A DNA stretch of 64,000 bases from Dyadobacter chenwenxiniae (GTDB lineage Bacteria > Bacteroidota > Bacteroidia > Cytophagales > Spirosomataceae), in NCBI RefSeq assembly GCF_022869785.1, contig NZ_CP094997.1, positions 1,612,001 through 1,676,000 on the forward strand. The letters are read 5' to 3'. Shown here in pieces: positions 25,523 to 33,963 of this stretch. The position numbers were made by a program, and so were the translations under genes. The notes under the pieces are model-generated. The model was not told where the DNA came from. It was given only the letters and a program-made list of their open reading frames with translations, and did no database searches. Each line of letters opens with the position of its first letter. Positions within the stretch are counted from its first letter, which is position 1.

Positions 25523-27071
25523 ATTCTTTTAAATCTGTAATAGTTTTAATATTCAATGATTGTGCCTGCTCCTTACGCATCATCAGGGCATAAGCATTAT
25601 TAAAGCCGATGGGTTTGAGCCATTGCAGGTCAAACTGTTTAGCAAAACCTTTTTGAACATAATCAAAAACCTTTTCACGACTCCCTGAAAGCGTCGCCAG
25701 ATCCTTTTTCGAAGGCTTCAAAATCACCAAAAGGCCTGTTCCCGTGTATTCAGGATACATATCGATCTCATTATTGGTTAATGCATCAAAACAAATCTTC
25801 GTTCCGCCAAGTCCTGTTTTTGTTTCAACTTTCAAATCCGTGTTTCCTTCAATCAGTGTTTTGTAAATGTTGATCAGAATGTATTGTTCCGCAAAAATCT
25901 TGGAACCAAGCCGGATAACGCCCTTATTTCCGTTTTTTGGTTTTTTGTAAAGCTTATTAGCCACAATAAAATCTTGCGCCACCTTTTCCGGGCTTTGTTT
26001 GAGATAATCGACCCGGTAATTCAAATCCGTCATGATCGAATCATTGATCTTTCCCGACAAGAGATTTAATGCGCTTTCCAGTTCAGGAAATTTTTTCAAA
26101 ACATCTTTTCTGACCAATGGAGAAGCATAATAAGGCGGAAAAATGCTTTTGTCATCTTGCAATGTGATCAAATCATAAGCTTTGAGCCGTCCGTCGGTGC
26201 TGTAACCACTGATAACATCAATTTTCTTCTCATAGGCCGCTTTGTACATCACCGCATCGCTGATGACGACAGTCGTCATATCCAGCTTGTATTTTGATTT
26301 TAAGCCCAGATAGCCATCTTCCCGGCCCATGAACTCAGGCGTAAAGCCCCCGAGCATTTTGGCATCGGCATATGGGAAAATATAGAATGAGGATAGCAAA
26401 AGCAGCAGAACAGGCAACACCACCGACACTTTCCGCATTTTCCTGATATTCGCTTTTTGAGCTAACGCAAGAAGCAGATCAAGAAAAACAGCCAGCAGGG
26501 CCGCCGGGATTGCGCCTGCGAGGATCATATTGGTATTATTCAAAGCAATGCCGCCAAAAATAAACTCACCCAAACCACCCGCCGCAATGTAAGCCGCCAA
26601 CGTTGCAACACCCACATTGATGACCGTTGCCGTGCGGATTCCAGCTAAGATAACGGGCATTGCAAGCGGAAGTTCTACATGAAACAAAACCTGCCAGCGG
26701 CTCATTCCCATACCCCGTGCCGATTCCGTAACCGCAGGATTTACCCCGCGGATTCCGGTATAAGTGTTCCTGATAATCGGCAGCAATGCATACAAAAACA
26801 ACGCAGTAATAGCCGGAAGCGCACCTATGCCCAGCAACGGGATCATAAAGCCGAGCAATGCAATGCTCGGAATCGTTTGCAGCACGCCCGCAACGCCGAG
26901 CACGAGCCAGGCGACCTTATTCCGTTGCGCGATCCAGATCCCGAGCGGTAGACCGATGACGACAGCGATGAGCAGCGAGATGCAGGTCAGGCCAATATGC
27001 GCCAGTGTCTGGCTCCATAACTTATCGGATTGTTGCACCATAAATTCCCACAAACTTTGCTGGACGTCCAT
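25494..27071 (-). CDS. ABC permease fused to substrate-binding domain (OpuC/EgtU-like)
   Basis: A 525-residue fusion. Residues 1-215 form a BPD-type permease with five or six transmembrane helices and the EAA loop (ESARGMGMSRWQ, about 116-127). After a seventh hydrophobic helix (about 215-232), an OpuAC-type binding domain follows. Its halves are in reversed order: the lobe with REDGYLGLK, SGYSTDGRLKAYDL and FPPYYASPLV (about 240-375) comes before the lobe with GSKIFAEQYIL, GLGGTKICFDAL and YPEYTGTG (about 385-515). The family imports compatible solutes; EgtU relatives import ergothioneine. Its place between the ATPase and egtB/egtD genes favours ergothioneine or hercynine. I withhold the symbol because the substrate is inferred. 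Confidence 0.88.
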   Translation of the reverse strand: MDVQQSLWEFMVQQSDKLWSQTLAHIGLTCISLLIAVVIGLPLGIWIAQRNKVAWLVLGVAGVLQTIPSIALLGFMIPLLGIGALPAITALFLYALLPIIRNTYTGIRGVNPAVTESARGMGMSRWQVLFHVELPLAMPVILAGIRTATVINVGVATLAAYIAAGGLGEFIFGGIALNNTNMILAGAIPAALLAVFLDLLLALAQKANIRKMRKVSVVLPVLLLLLSSFYIFPYADAKMLGGFTPEFMGREDGYLGLKSKYKLDMTTVVISDAVMYKAAYEKKIDVISGYSTDGRLKAYDLITLQDDKSIFPPYYASPLVRKDVLKKFPELESALNLLSGKINDSIMTDLNYRVDYLKQSPEKVAQDFIVANKLYKKPKNGNKGVIRLGSKIFAEQYILINIYKTLIEGNTDLKVETKTGLGGTKICFDALTNNEIDMYPEYTGTGLLVILKPSKKDLATLSGSREKVFDYVQKGFAKQFDLQWLKPIGFNNAYALMMRKEQAQSLNIKTITDLKEYVSTDNHRH

Positions 27072-28051
27072 CAGATCTGCTGTTTTAGGGTTTTGTATGC
27101 TTCCTGAATGCCGGGTGTTGTGAAGATTTTCAATGCATTGGCTTCCTCATTGCGCACGGTCAATTTTTCTTTACCTGGATTTGAAAGGATTTCCAGTCCT
27201 GCCCATAAGCTCGTAGATGCATTAATTTCGGCATGGGAGGCAGTTTGAATGTTATCTTGAAAATCAAAATTCCCGGGATTGGTAATGCTCCAAATGTCCC
27301 CAAAAGTGACCGCGCTTAATTCAAGGAAAAGGCGTTGGTGATCGAAGAAATTTCGGACGAAGGCATTGGTGGGTTTCAGCACAAGTTCTTTCGCACTGCC
27401 AGCCTGGATAATTTTCCCTTTATCCATCAAACAAATGTGATCGCCCAGTTCAAATGCTTCCTGCACATCGTGCGTTACGAGCACGATGGTCTTCTTTTTT
27501 AATTCTGGTAAATTCAAAAACTCCTGTCGCACGCCCGCGCGCGTGATCGGGTCCAGCGCGCCAAAAGGTTCGTCCATTAACAGAACGGGCGGATTGGAAA
27601 TGAGCGCGCGTGCAATAGCGACGCGTTGCTGCTGGCCGCCGCTTAACTCGTCGGGATATTTGTGGCCGTATTCTTCCAGCGGAAGTTTGAGCTGTTCCAG
27701 CAATTCCTGCGCTCTGTTGCGGATTTTAGTTTTTTCCCATTTCAATAATTTGGGAACAACGGAAACATTTTCCTCCACAGAGTAATGCGGAAAAAGACCA
27801 CTGCTTTGGGAAACGTAACCGATTGTACGTCTGAGGATTTCCGGCTGCTGATCAAAAATATTTTTGCCATCGATGGAAATATAACCGCTTGATGCGTCGA
27901 TCAGGCGGTTCAGCATTTTGAGCGTTGTCGTTTTACCGCAGCCACTGGTGCCAAGCAAAACCATCGTCTCGCCTTCATTTACTTTAAAAGAAATGTCGTC
28001 AACTGCCCTTATATCATTAAAAATTTTGCTGATGTGTTCGGCAATGATCAT
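27071..28051 (-). CDS. ABC transporter ATP-binding protein (OpuCA/EgtV-like)
   Basis: A 326-residue ATPase that should power the fused permease encoded next. Walker A GTSGCGKTT (about 33-41), signature LSGGQQQRVAIARAL and Walker B VLLMDEPFGALD are intact, followed by the H-loop VTHD. Osmoprotectant ATPases usually carry tandem CBS domains at the C-terminus; here the last 90 or so residues are divergent and not clearly CBS, so regulation may differ. The stop codon overlaps the permease start by one base, and the reductase gene ends two bases upstream, so the operon is tightly coupled. Confidence 0.9.
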   Translation of the reverse strand: MIIAEHISKIFNDIRAVDDISFKVNEGETMVLLGTSGCGKTTTLKMLNRLIDASSGYISIDGKNIFDQQPEILRRTIGYVSQSSGLFPHYSVEENVSVVPKLLKWEKTKIRNRAQELLEQLKLPLEEYGHKYPDELSGGQQQRVAIARALISNPPVLLMDEPFGALDPITRAGVRQEFLNLPELKKKTIVLVTHDVQEAFELGDHICLMDKGKIIQAGSAKELVLKPTNAFVRNFFDHQRLFLELSAVTFGDIWSITNPGNFDFQDNIQTASHAEINASTSLWAGLEILSNPGKEKLTVRNEEANALKIFTTPGIQEAYKTLKQQI

Positions 28052-28053
28052 GA

Positions 28054-29436
28054 TTACTGTTCCAGAGACATGAAAAGGTTATTCAGCGATTCTGAATAAG
28101 TCGGGTGGGCGAATACGCCGTTCATAATGCGGTCGTAAGTTACATTACCCATCATTGCCATTTGCAAAACAGTCATAATTTCACCGCCCTGCTCAGCGAG
28201 CACCGACGCACCCAGGATCTGCCTGGTTTTGGCATCGATTACTGCTTTCATCATACCGCGCGTATCGCCGGTTTCAATGGATCGCGCAACGCTGTCGTTT
28301 TTTATGGTTGCTACCAGAATGTCCAGTCCCTGTTCACGTGCTTCCTGTTCTGTCATGCCGATGCGTCCAAGCTGTGGGTCAATAAATATGCAGTAGGGAA
28401 CAAGCCTGCCTGCTATGGATGCGTTGCCTTTATCAATAACATTTTCACTGATAATGCGGTAATCGTCGTAGGAAATGTGCGTGAAAGCAGGACCGCCTTT
28501 TACGTCGCCCAGGGCATAAATGTCGGCAGCAGTTGTTTCAAGCTTGTTGTTTACTTTGATATAGCCTTTCCCGTCCGTTTCCACACCGGTTTTTTCCAGC
28601 GATAATTCCTTGGTCTGTGGCTTTCTGCCTGTTGCAATGAGTATATGGGAGCATTCAATCTGGTTTTGTTTACCATCATTTTCAACGGTAACTATAATGC
28701 CATCGCCGCTTTTTGCAACTGAAATTGCTTTCGTGTTAGTCAGAATATCGATTTGCTCTTCCATCAAAATCTTAACCACTTCCTCAGCAATGTCTTCATC
28801 TTCTTTTTTAAGAATGCGTTCCGACCGCTCCATAATAGTGACTTTGCTTCCAAACCGCTTGAACATTTGCCCGAATTCCAGTCCGATATAACCGCTGCCT
28901 AGCACGAGCAAATGCTCCGGAATGCTTTCCAGCTCCAAAATGCTCGTGGAAGTAAGATAATCAATATTTTCAATGCCTTCAATCTTCGGGACGGATGGCT
29001 TTTCTCCTGTGTTGATGAAAAATTTATCTGCGGTTAGGACAATTGTTCCACCATCATTTAATGTTACCGTAATTTCCTTATTGCCTGAAAACGTTGCGGT
29101 TCCATAATGCAAATCCAGATTTTCGGTATCCTCAATGCCTTTTTCGGAGCTGCCTCGCATGCGTCTTACAATATCATCCTTACGCTTGATAATGGCCGAG
29201 AAATCGACATAAAAGTGATCCGTAATCACGCCGAGGTTTTTATTGTGGTAAACCGACCAGGCTGCTTTTGCAGAAGCGATCATCGCTTTGGTAGGGGAGC
29301 AGCCGTCGTTCACGCAAGTGCCACCAATCCATCTTTTCTCTATCAATGCTGTTTTCAGGCCAGATCCGGCTAATTTTTTTGAAAGGGGCGTTCCGGCTTG
29401 GCCAGAGCCGATCACAATGGCATCGTAATGTTGCAT
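28054..29436 (-). CDS. Pyridine nucleotide-disulfide oxidoreductase (mercuric/lipoamide reductase-like)
   Basis: A 460-residue flavoprotein of the glutathione reductase, dihydrolipoyl dehydrogenase and mercuric reductase class. It has FAD motif GSGQAG (10-15), the redox pair Cys41/Cys46 (CVNDGC), NAD(P)H motif GSGYIGLEFGQ, ATGRKP, the second FAD motif ALGDVKGG, and the C-terminal dimer-interface catalytic HPTYSE. It lacks the extra cysteines of mercuric reductase. As first gene of the ergothioneine operon, an attractive role is reduction of an ergothioneine or related low-molecular-weight disulfide. That is inference: no member of this class has been tied to that substrate to my knowledge. 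Confidence 0.88.
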   Translation of the reverse strand: MQHYDAIVIGSGQAGTPLSKKLAGSGLKTALIEKRWIGGTCVNDGCSPTKAMIASAKAAWSVYHNKNLGVITDHFYVDFSAIIKRKDDIVRRMRGSSEKGIEDTENLDLHYGTATFSGNKEITVTLNDGGTIVLTADKFFINTGEKPSVPKIEGIENIDYLTSTSILELESIPEHLLVLGSGYIGLEFGQMFKRFGSKVTIMERSERILKKEDEDIAEEVVKILMEEQIDILTNTKAISVAKSGDGIIVTVENDGKQNQIECSHILIATGRKPQTKELSLEKTGVETDGKGYIKVNNKLETTAADIYALGDVKGGPAFTHISYDDYRIISENVIDKGNASIAGRLVPYCIFIDPQLGRIGMTEQEAREQGLDILVATIKNDSVARSIETGDTRGMMKAVIDAKTRQILGASVLAEQGGEIMTVLQMAMMGNVTYDRIMNGVFAHPTYSESLNNLFMSLEQ

Positions 29437-29493
29437 AGAGGCGGTATGTTAACGGGTTGGAAGTTTGAAATTGCAATTACACCAAATAACAAT

Positions 29494-29522
29494 AAAAGCG
29501 TGCCGGTCAGGACACGCTTTTT
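29494..29522 (-). terminator. Intrinsic terminator after ribF
   Basis: A 9-bp perfect stem AAAAGCGTG/CACGCTTTT (29494-29502 and 29513-29521) with flanking A and T tracts on both strands. It lies 21 bp downstream of the ribF stop and separates the ftsX-ribF cluster from the ergothioneine operon. Confidence 0.85.
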
Positions 29523-29542
29523 GCAATATACGCCGGGAGACT

Positions 29543-30469
29543 TTAAGAAAAGTGAGCCAAAGAATTCTCCTTATCAATGTTGATCTGCCTAACCAGCATA
29601 TCCAGGCTTTCGAACTTCTGTTCGGGACGCAGGTAATGCAGGAGTTCCAGTTTCAGGTCTTCCCCGTAAATTTCTTTATCAAAATCAAATAAATTCGCTT
29701 CGATCGTCCGCATGGAGCCATCCACGGTTGGCCTGACGCCAATATTGAGCATACCCTTAAACTGCTCGCCGTTATAAGTCGCGTGGATAACATAAACTCC
29801 GTTCATTGGGATCAGTTTGTACGATTCGTGCAAATGGACGTTCGCAGTCGGAAAGCCGATAGTGCGACCGAGTTGCTTGCCTTTTACAACAGTGCCCGAA
29901 AGCGTGTAAGGCCTGCCTAGCAACTCATTGGCTTCCTCGACATGCCCGGTAACCAATGCTTTACGAATCCTGGAAGAGCTGACGGCCATGTTTTCGATAT
30001 CCTCACGTGAAATTTCTTCAACCTCAAAGCCATAGGAAGCGCAGTTGTCTTGCAGAAATCCAAAACTTCCTTCCCGATTTCTTCCGAAACGGTGGTCGTA
30101 GCCGATCACCAGTTTTTTTGTGCCTATCTTGTCGACCAGGATCTCTTTGATATATTCGTGGGAAGACAACTCAGAAAAAGCGCGCGTAAATGGAACGATC
30201 AGCAAGTGATGAATGCCCAGTTGCGAAAACAGCTCAATCTTTTCGTCAATGGTCGAGAGAAGTTGCAAACCCTGGCTATCCTCAGAAACGACCGTACGCG
30301 GATGTGGCCAGAAGGTTAGCACAACAGTTTCTCCGCCAGACTGTTCACTGATTTCCCGAAGCCGGGAAAGTATTTTTTTATGCCCAAGATGCACCCCGTC
30401 GAATGTGCCACTTGTTACGACGCCATATTCCAGTTTTTGAAAGGAATCCAGGCTGTGATAAATATTCAT
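29543..30469 (-). CDS. ribF: Bifunctional riboflavin kinase/FAD synthetase RibF
   Basis: A 308-residue enzyme that converts riboflavin to FMN and FAD in the cytoplasm. The N-terminal FAD synthetase domain has the nucleotidyltransferase motif GTFDGVHLGHKKIL and, later, SSSRIRKAL. The C-terminal riboflavin kinase domain has GRPYTLSG and GFPTANVH. Length is normal for the family. The start overlaps the truB stop by four bases (ATGA), so translation is coupled. It ends the ftsX-DUF3098-uppP-truB-ribF unit, closed by the hairpin at 29494. Confidence 0.95.
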   Translation of the reverse strand: MNIYHSLDSFQKLEYGVVTSGTFDGVHLGHKKILSRLREISEQSGGETVVLTFWPHPRTVVSEDSQGLQLLSTIDEKIELFSQLGIHHLLIVPFTRAFSELSSHEYIKEILVDKIGTKKLVIGYDHRFGRNREGSFGFLQDNCASYGFEVEEISREDIENMAVSSSRIRKALVTGHVEEANELLGRPYTLSGTVVKGKQLGRTIGFPTANVHLHESYKLIPMNGVYVIHATYNGEQFKGMLNIGVRPTVDGSMRTIEANLFDFDKEIYGEDLKLELLHYLRPEQKFESLDMLVRQINIDKENSLAHFS

Positions 30470-31167
30470 TCTTCCACTTCTAACTTCAATTCAATTCTTT
30501 TTTGCTGAATGAAATCTGTGAGATTCCACGCATCCTTCAATTCAAACGCTCCGATCCTGGTCCTGCACAGCGCGCTCAAATAGGCACCGCTGCCAGCCAA
30601 CTGGCCAAAATCACGAACCATACTGCGAATATAAGTACCTTTTGAACAAATGATCCTAAAATCGACCGACGGAAAATGGGTGGCATCAAATTCAAAAAGG
30701 GAAATTTCTACGTGGCGTTTCTTGATTTCAACTACTTCACCACGACGGGCTTTCTTGTAAAGCCGCTCGCCATCAACGCGTAACGCAGAGTAAATGGGCG
30801 GAATTTGCGTAATGCTGCCGGTTAATGCGCGCCTTGCACTTTCCATGATTTCTGCCGTAATGTGGTCCGTTGGATATTCGGCATCAAATTCTGTTTCCAG
30901 GTCAATGGAAGGCGTTGTTTTGCCTAGCACCAATGTGCCCGTGTATTCCTTTTCCTGAGCCTGATAGGTGTCGATCTGCTTGGTTTTCTTTCCTGTGCAC
31001 AATATAAGCAAGCCCGTAGCAAGTGGGTCTAATGTGCCTGCATGGCCGATTTTCTTAAATTTGCAAGCTCTTTTCAGCTTGTTGGCCACGTCAAATGAAG
31101 TCCAGGTCAAAGGCTTGTCGATCAGGATGACTTCGCCTTCGTCCGGTATGTTATTTTCGTTATTCAA
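30466..31167 (-). CDS. truB: tRNA pseudouridine(55) synthase TruB
   Basis: A 233-residue enzyme that isomerises U55 in the T-loop of tRNAs. The catalytic Asp47 lies in HAGTLDPLATGLL, with the later family motifs IPPIYSALRVDGERLY and CSKGTYIRSMVRDFG. It is the short form without a C-terminal PUA extension, as usual in Bacteroidota. The start codon is TTG at 31167; no ATG fits in frame upstream. It lies 28 bp downstream of uppP and overlaps ribF by four bases. Confidence 0.95.
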   Translation of the reverse strand: MNNENNIPDEGEVILIDKPLTWTSFDVANKLKRACKFKKIGHAGTLDPLATGLLILCTGKKTKQIDTYQAQEKEYTGTLVLGKTTPSIDLETEFDAEYPTDHITAEIMESARRALTGSITQIPPIYSALRVDGERLYKKARRGEVVEIKKRHVEISLFEFDATHFPSVDFRIICSKGTYIRSMVRDFGQLAGSGAYLSALCRTRIGAFELKDAWNLTDFIQQKRIELKLEVEE

Positions 31168-31195
31168 ATTGCGGTATGCGTATTAAATGAAGTGC

Positions 31196-31975
31196 TCAGA
31201 CAACGTCAAGCTTGTAGCCCGAGGCAAGCAATCCTAAAAGGATCAGGCCCAGAATGATGCGGTAATAACCGAAAACTTTGAAACCGTATTTGGTCAAAAA
31301 GCTAATAAAAAACTTGATAGCGAGCATAGCCACTACGAAGGCAACCAGGTTTCCGATCAGGAGCACCTTAATGTCTTCGGCCTGAATCGTATCGTAGGTT
31401 TTCAACAACTTATAGCCGCCTGCCGCTGCCATAGTCGGCACGGCGAGGAAGAAGCTGAATTCCGCCGCCTGCTTGCGGGAAAGTCCCTGCAGCATGCCGC
31501 CGATAATGGTTGAAGCCGATCTGGAAACACCCGGAATCATGGCTATGCATTGAAAAAAGCCGATTTTGAGCGCATCAAAATAAGAAATCTCTCTTTCACG
31601 GGTGTTATCATTGGCGATCCGGTCAATGAAGATCAGGATAATCCCGCCTACGAGCAGGGAAACCGCAACTACAACCACATTTTCCAGCATGGCATCAATA
31701 AAATCATTCAGCAGGAAACCGATGATTGCGGCTGGAAGAAACGCAACGAAAAGCTTGAAATAGAAGTCAGTCGTTTGAAAAAAACGCTTCCAATAGAGAA
31801 CCAGGACGGATAATATGGCACCAAACTGAATATTAACCGTGAACATTTTAGTAAATTCCAGATGACTGATCCCCATGAAAGAGGAAGCGATGATCATGTG
31901 TCCGGTAGACGAAACGGGCAAAAATTCGGTAATCCCTTCAACTATTGCTAAAATAATGGCTTGCCAGATACTCAT
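31196..31975 (-). CDS. uppP: Undecaprenyl-diphosphatase UppP
   Basis: A 259-residue integral membrane phosphatase (BacA family) that recycles undecaprenyl pyrophosphate for peptidoglycan and surface-polysaccharide synthesis. The active-site blocks are visible: the Glu-rich EGITEFLPVSSTGH near the N-terminus and MIPGVSRSASTI in the middle. About seven or eight transmembrane helices. The start overlaps the DUF3098 stop by four bases. Confidence 0.95.
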   Translation of the reverse strand: MSIWQAIILAIVEGITEFLPVSSTGHMIIASSFMGISHLEFTKMFTVNIQFGAILSVLVLYWKRFFQTTDFYFKLFVAFLPAAIIGFLLNDFIDAMLENVVVVAVSLLVGGIILIFIDRIANDNTREREISYFDALKIGFFQCIAMIPGVSRSASTIIGGMLQGLSRKQAAEFSFFLAVPTMAAAGGYKLLKTYDTIQAEDIKVLLIGNLVAFVVAMLAIKFFISFLTKYGFKVFGYYRIILGLILLGLLASGYKLDVV

Positions 31976-32190
31976 GAATTGCGGGGTTTACGTAAAATAG
32001 CCCAGAACTCAATGATAAAGCCGGTAATAGTAACCAGCGGGCCTAATGTTAACCCCAGAAATCCAAAACCGAATTCGGTGCTGTCAAATGTCATAATGAG
32101 GAAGCCGGCAAGGATCACCGCGATACCGATCAGCATCGTCGTGTAATTCGATGTGGAAAATGGAAGTTCGTTTTTTGTGTTGCTCATCAT
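31972..32190 (-). CDS. DUF3098 domain-containing membrane protein
   Basis: A 72-residue protein with two transmembrane helices (about 17-37 and 44-66). Its position between ftsX and uppP and its sequence pattern fit DUF3098, a Bacteroidota family of unknown function found in this same gene order in many relatives. It may assist FtsX or UppP in the cell envelope, but only the context suggests this. Confidence 0.9.
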   Translation of the reverse strand: MMSNTKNELPFSTSNYTTMLIGIAVILAGFLIMTFDSTEFGFGFLGLTLGPLVTITGFIIEFWAILRKPRNS

Positions 32191-32239
32191 TTCTGAGATT
32201 TTCTGTTTTCTAATATTTTGGTTCTGCCTAAAAATGGCT

Positions 32240-33118
32240 TCAATAAAGATCGTCCAACGCCATTCTGAGATAACGTGCCAGTGACTGGTAAGTGCTGGAA
32301 ACGCCGATCAGCACGCCAAGTGCAAGTACCGAAGCAACCAGAATAATGATCTTATCATACTCCTGCAACATGCCCAAACCTTCCACGTTACGAACCGCTA
32401 ATTGCTGTAATCCGATCAGTAACGCTCCCGCCAGAACGCCGCCGATCAAGCCCTGAATGGCTCCGCGCATCACGTAAGGACGTTGGATAAACCCGTTTGT
32501 AGCGCCCACGAGCTGCATACTGCGAATGAGGAAACGCTGCGAATAAATAGCGAGCTTAATGGTGTTGTTGACCAGTAACACAATGATAATAAGCATGATC
32601 AACGCGAAGCTGGCCAGCACAACGTAAATTTTGGTCACATTCCGGTTAATGTTATCTGCCAGATCTTCCTGATAAACAACCTCGTAAACGCCTTTGATTT
32701 TTTCCAGGTCTTTTTTAATCAACTGTAATTTGGCTTCCTCAAAATAATCTTCCTGAATTTTGACACGATAACTATCGCGCAGTGGGTTTTCCCCCAGGAA
32801 AGTCACAAAATCCTCTTTCGTGCCTTCGATAAATTCTTTGGCTGCTTCTTCTTTTGAAACGAATGTGATAGGTTTGACCTCAGTGGAGATAAGCACGTAA
32901 GGTTTCGCTTGAATAACGCCTAATATGGAATCCTGTCCGGCTTTTGTTTCTTCTTTATCTAAAAAAACGCGGACTTCAATGTTCTGGCGGATAATGGAAA
33001 CCAGTTTTTTGGATTGGATCACAAGCAGCCCGCAAAAACCGATCAGGAACAATGCAGCCGTGAGGCTCATTACAATCATTGCATTGGGATAACTTCCAAT
33101 CTTCTTTTTTTTAGGCAT
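32240..33118 (-). CDS. ftsX: Cell division protein FtsX
   Basis: A 292-residue permease-like protein that with the ATPase FtsE couples septal division to peptidoglycan hydrolases. It has one N-terminal transmembrane helix (about 13-35), an extracytoplasmic domain (about 36-165), and three C-terminal helices (about 170-195, 220-245 and 262-282). The RFLIRSMQLVGATNGFIQRPYV stretch, here in two halves, is the conserved FtsX loop. ftsE is not next to it. A -7 element lies 54 bp upstream (33172-33179). Confidence 0.92.
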   Translation of the reverse strand: MPKKKKIGSYPNAMIVMSLTAALFLIGFCGLLVIQSKKLVSIIRQNIEVRVFLDKEETKAGQDSILGVIQAKPYVLISTEVKPITFVSKEEAAKEFIEGTKEDFVTFLGENPLRDSYRVKIQEDYFEEAKLQLIKKDLEKIKGVYEVVYQEDLADNINRNVTKIYVVLASFALIMLIIIVLLVNNTIKLAIYSQRFLIRSMQLVGATNGFIQRPYVMRGAIQGLIGGVLAGALLIGLQQLAVRNVEGLGMLQEYDKIIILVASVLALGVLIGVSSTYQSLARYLRMALDDLY

Positions 33119-33171
33119 AATAGCGTAAGGTTTCGCTTAGCGGTTGGCTCAAACCGGTGAATGAGCGATGG

Positions 33172-33179
33172 CAAAAATA
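33172..33179 (-). promoter_or_regulatory. -7 promoter element for the ftsX cluster
   Basis: On the minus strand it reads TATTTTTG, matching TAnnTTTG, 54 bp before the ftsX ATG. It is the only candidate in the gap upstream of the ftsX-DUF3098-uppP-truB-ribF unit. Confidence 0.4.
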
Positions 33180-33250
33180 AGAATTATAAAGTCATGTAGG
33201 CGAAAAAGGCCGGTTTGTTAACTATTTTTAACGTACCCAGGCCTGTCGGA

Positions 33251-33847
33251 TCAGTTTCTTCTGCCCATCTCGTCCCGGATGCTTGCGGCTTTTTCGTAAT
33301 CTTCTTTTGAAAGTGCATCGTCCAGCATGCGTTGCAATTCGTCGAACGTGAGGTCGCGCAGCTGATCTTTGGTTGAACCTGTGGCTTTCAGCGTTTCTTT
33401 CACTGCATCTTCATCGTCCTCCTCATCCTCTGTCAGCGAGCTGGAAACAATCCCTGCTTCCGAGAGAATGGCCTCATAAGTGAAAATGGGAATATCGAAA
33501 CGTAAACCAATAGCAATTGCGTCCGAAGGGCGGGCGTCGATTTCAACTTCCCGGAGATTGTCCGTGCAGACGATCTTAGCATAGAAGATACCCTCTTTCA
33601 GATCGGAAATAACGATTTCTTTTAATGTATAATTCATCCCATCCGCAAACGACTTGAACAGATCGTGGGTCATCGGACGGTTGGGGACAATGTTTTCAAT
33701 TTGTACTGCGATGGCCTGCGCTTCGAACACACCAATAATTATGGGCAGGCGGCGGTTACCCAGCTCTTCGCCAAGAACCAGTGCGAAGGAACCAGCCTGT
33801 GATTGGCTTGGAGACAGCCCGAGAATTTCTAACTTGATTTTTTTCAC
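33251..33847 (-). CDS. Bifunctional nuclease family protein with UvrB/C motif
   Basis: A 198-residue protein of the DUF151/BFN family (residues 1-135: LVLGEELGNRRLPIIIGVFEAQAIA in two parts, then RPSDAIAIGLRF), followed by an acidic linker (about 140-155) and a C-terminal UvrB/UvrC helical motif (LDDALSKEDYEKAASIRDEM). Plant relatives have nuclease activity on DNA and RNA; the bacterial role is unsettled. The GTG start at 33847 gives the usual family N-terminus MKKIKLEILGLS; an upstream extension to 33919 would run into the -7 element at 33917-33924. Confidence 0.9.
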   Translation of the reverse strand: MKKIKLEILGLSPSQSQAGSFALVLGEELGNRRLPIIIGVFEAQAIAVQIENIVPNRPMTHDLFKSFADGMNYTLKEIVISDLKEGIFYAKIVCTDNLREVEIDARPSDAIAIGLRFDIPIFTYEAILSEAGIVSSSLTEDEEDDEDAVKETLKATGSTKDQLRDLTFDELQRMLDDALSKEDYEKAASIRDEMGRRN

Positions 33848-33916
33848 GTTTAAACTAAATGCGCAAGTTTGGTTAACAGTTGTTGTGAATTTCTTGGATA
33901 TATGTAATCGAAGTTG

Positions 33917-33924
33917 CAAAAATA
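33917..33924 (-). promoter_or_regulatory. -7 promoter element for the bifunctional nuclease gene
   Basis: On the minus strand it reads TATTTTTG, matching TAnnTTTG, 70 bp upstream of the GTG start at 33847. It overlaps an alternative longer reading frame and argues for the shorter protein. Confidence 0.45.
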
Positions 33925-33925
33925 A

Positions 33926-33963
33926 TTAACCCGTACTGCATAAAAAAATGAAGTACGGGTTAA
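33926..33963 (-). terminator. Terminator of the etfB-etfA operon
   Basis: A perfect 12-bp inverted repeat TTAACCCGTACT/AGTACGGGTTAA (33926-33937 and 33952-33963) with a 14-base A-rich loop, followed on the minus strand by a T-rich stretch. It lies about 125 bp beyond the etfA stop. Confidence 0.7.

Noticed and set aside
25494..28051. Plain glycine betaine/choline osmoprotectant importer
   Set aside because: Still possible, but overlap with egtB and the EgtU-like fused form make ergothioneine or hercynine the better guess. Kept as the main alternative.
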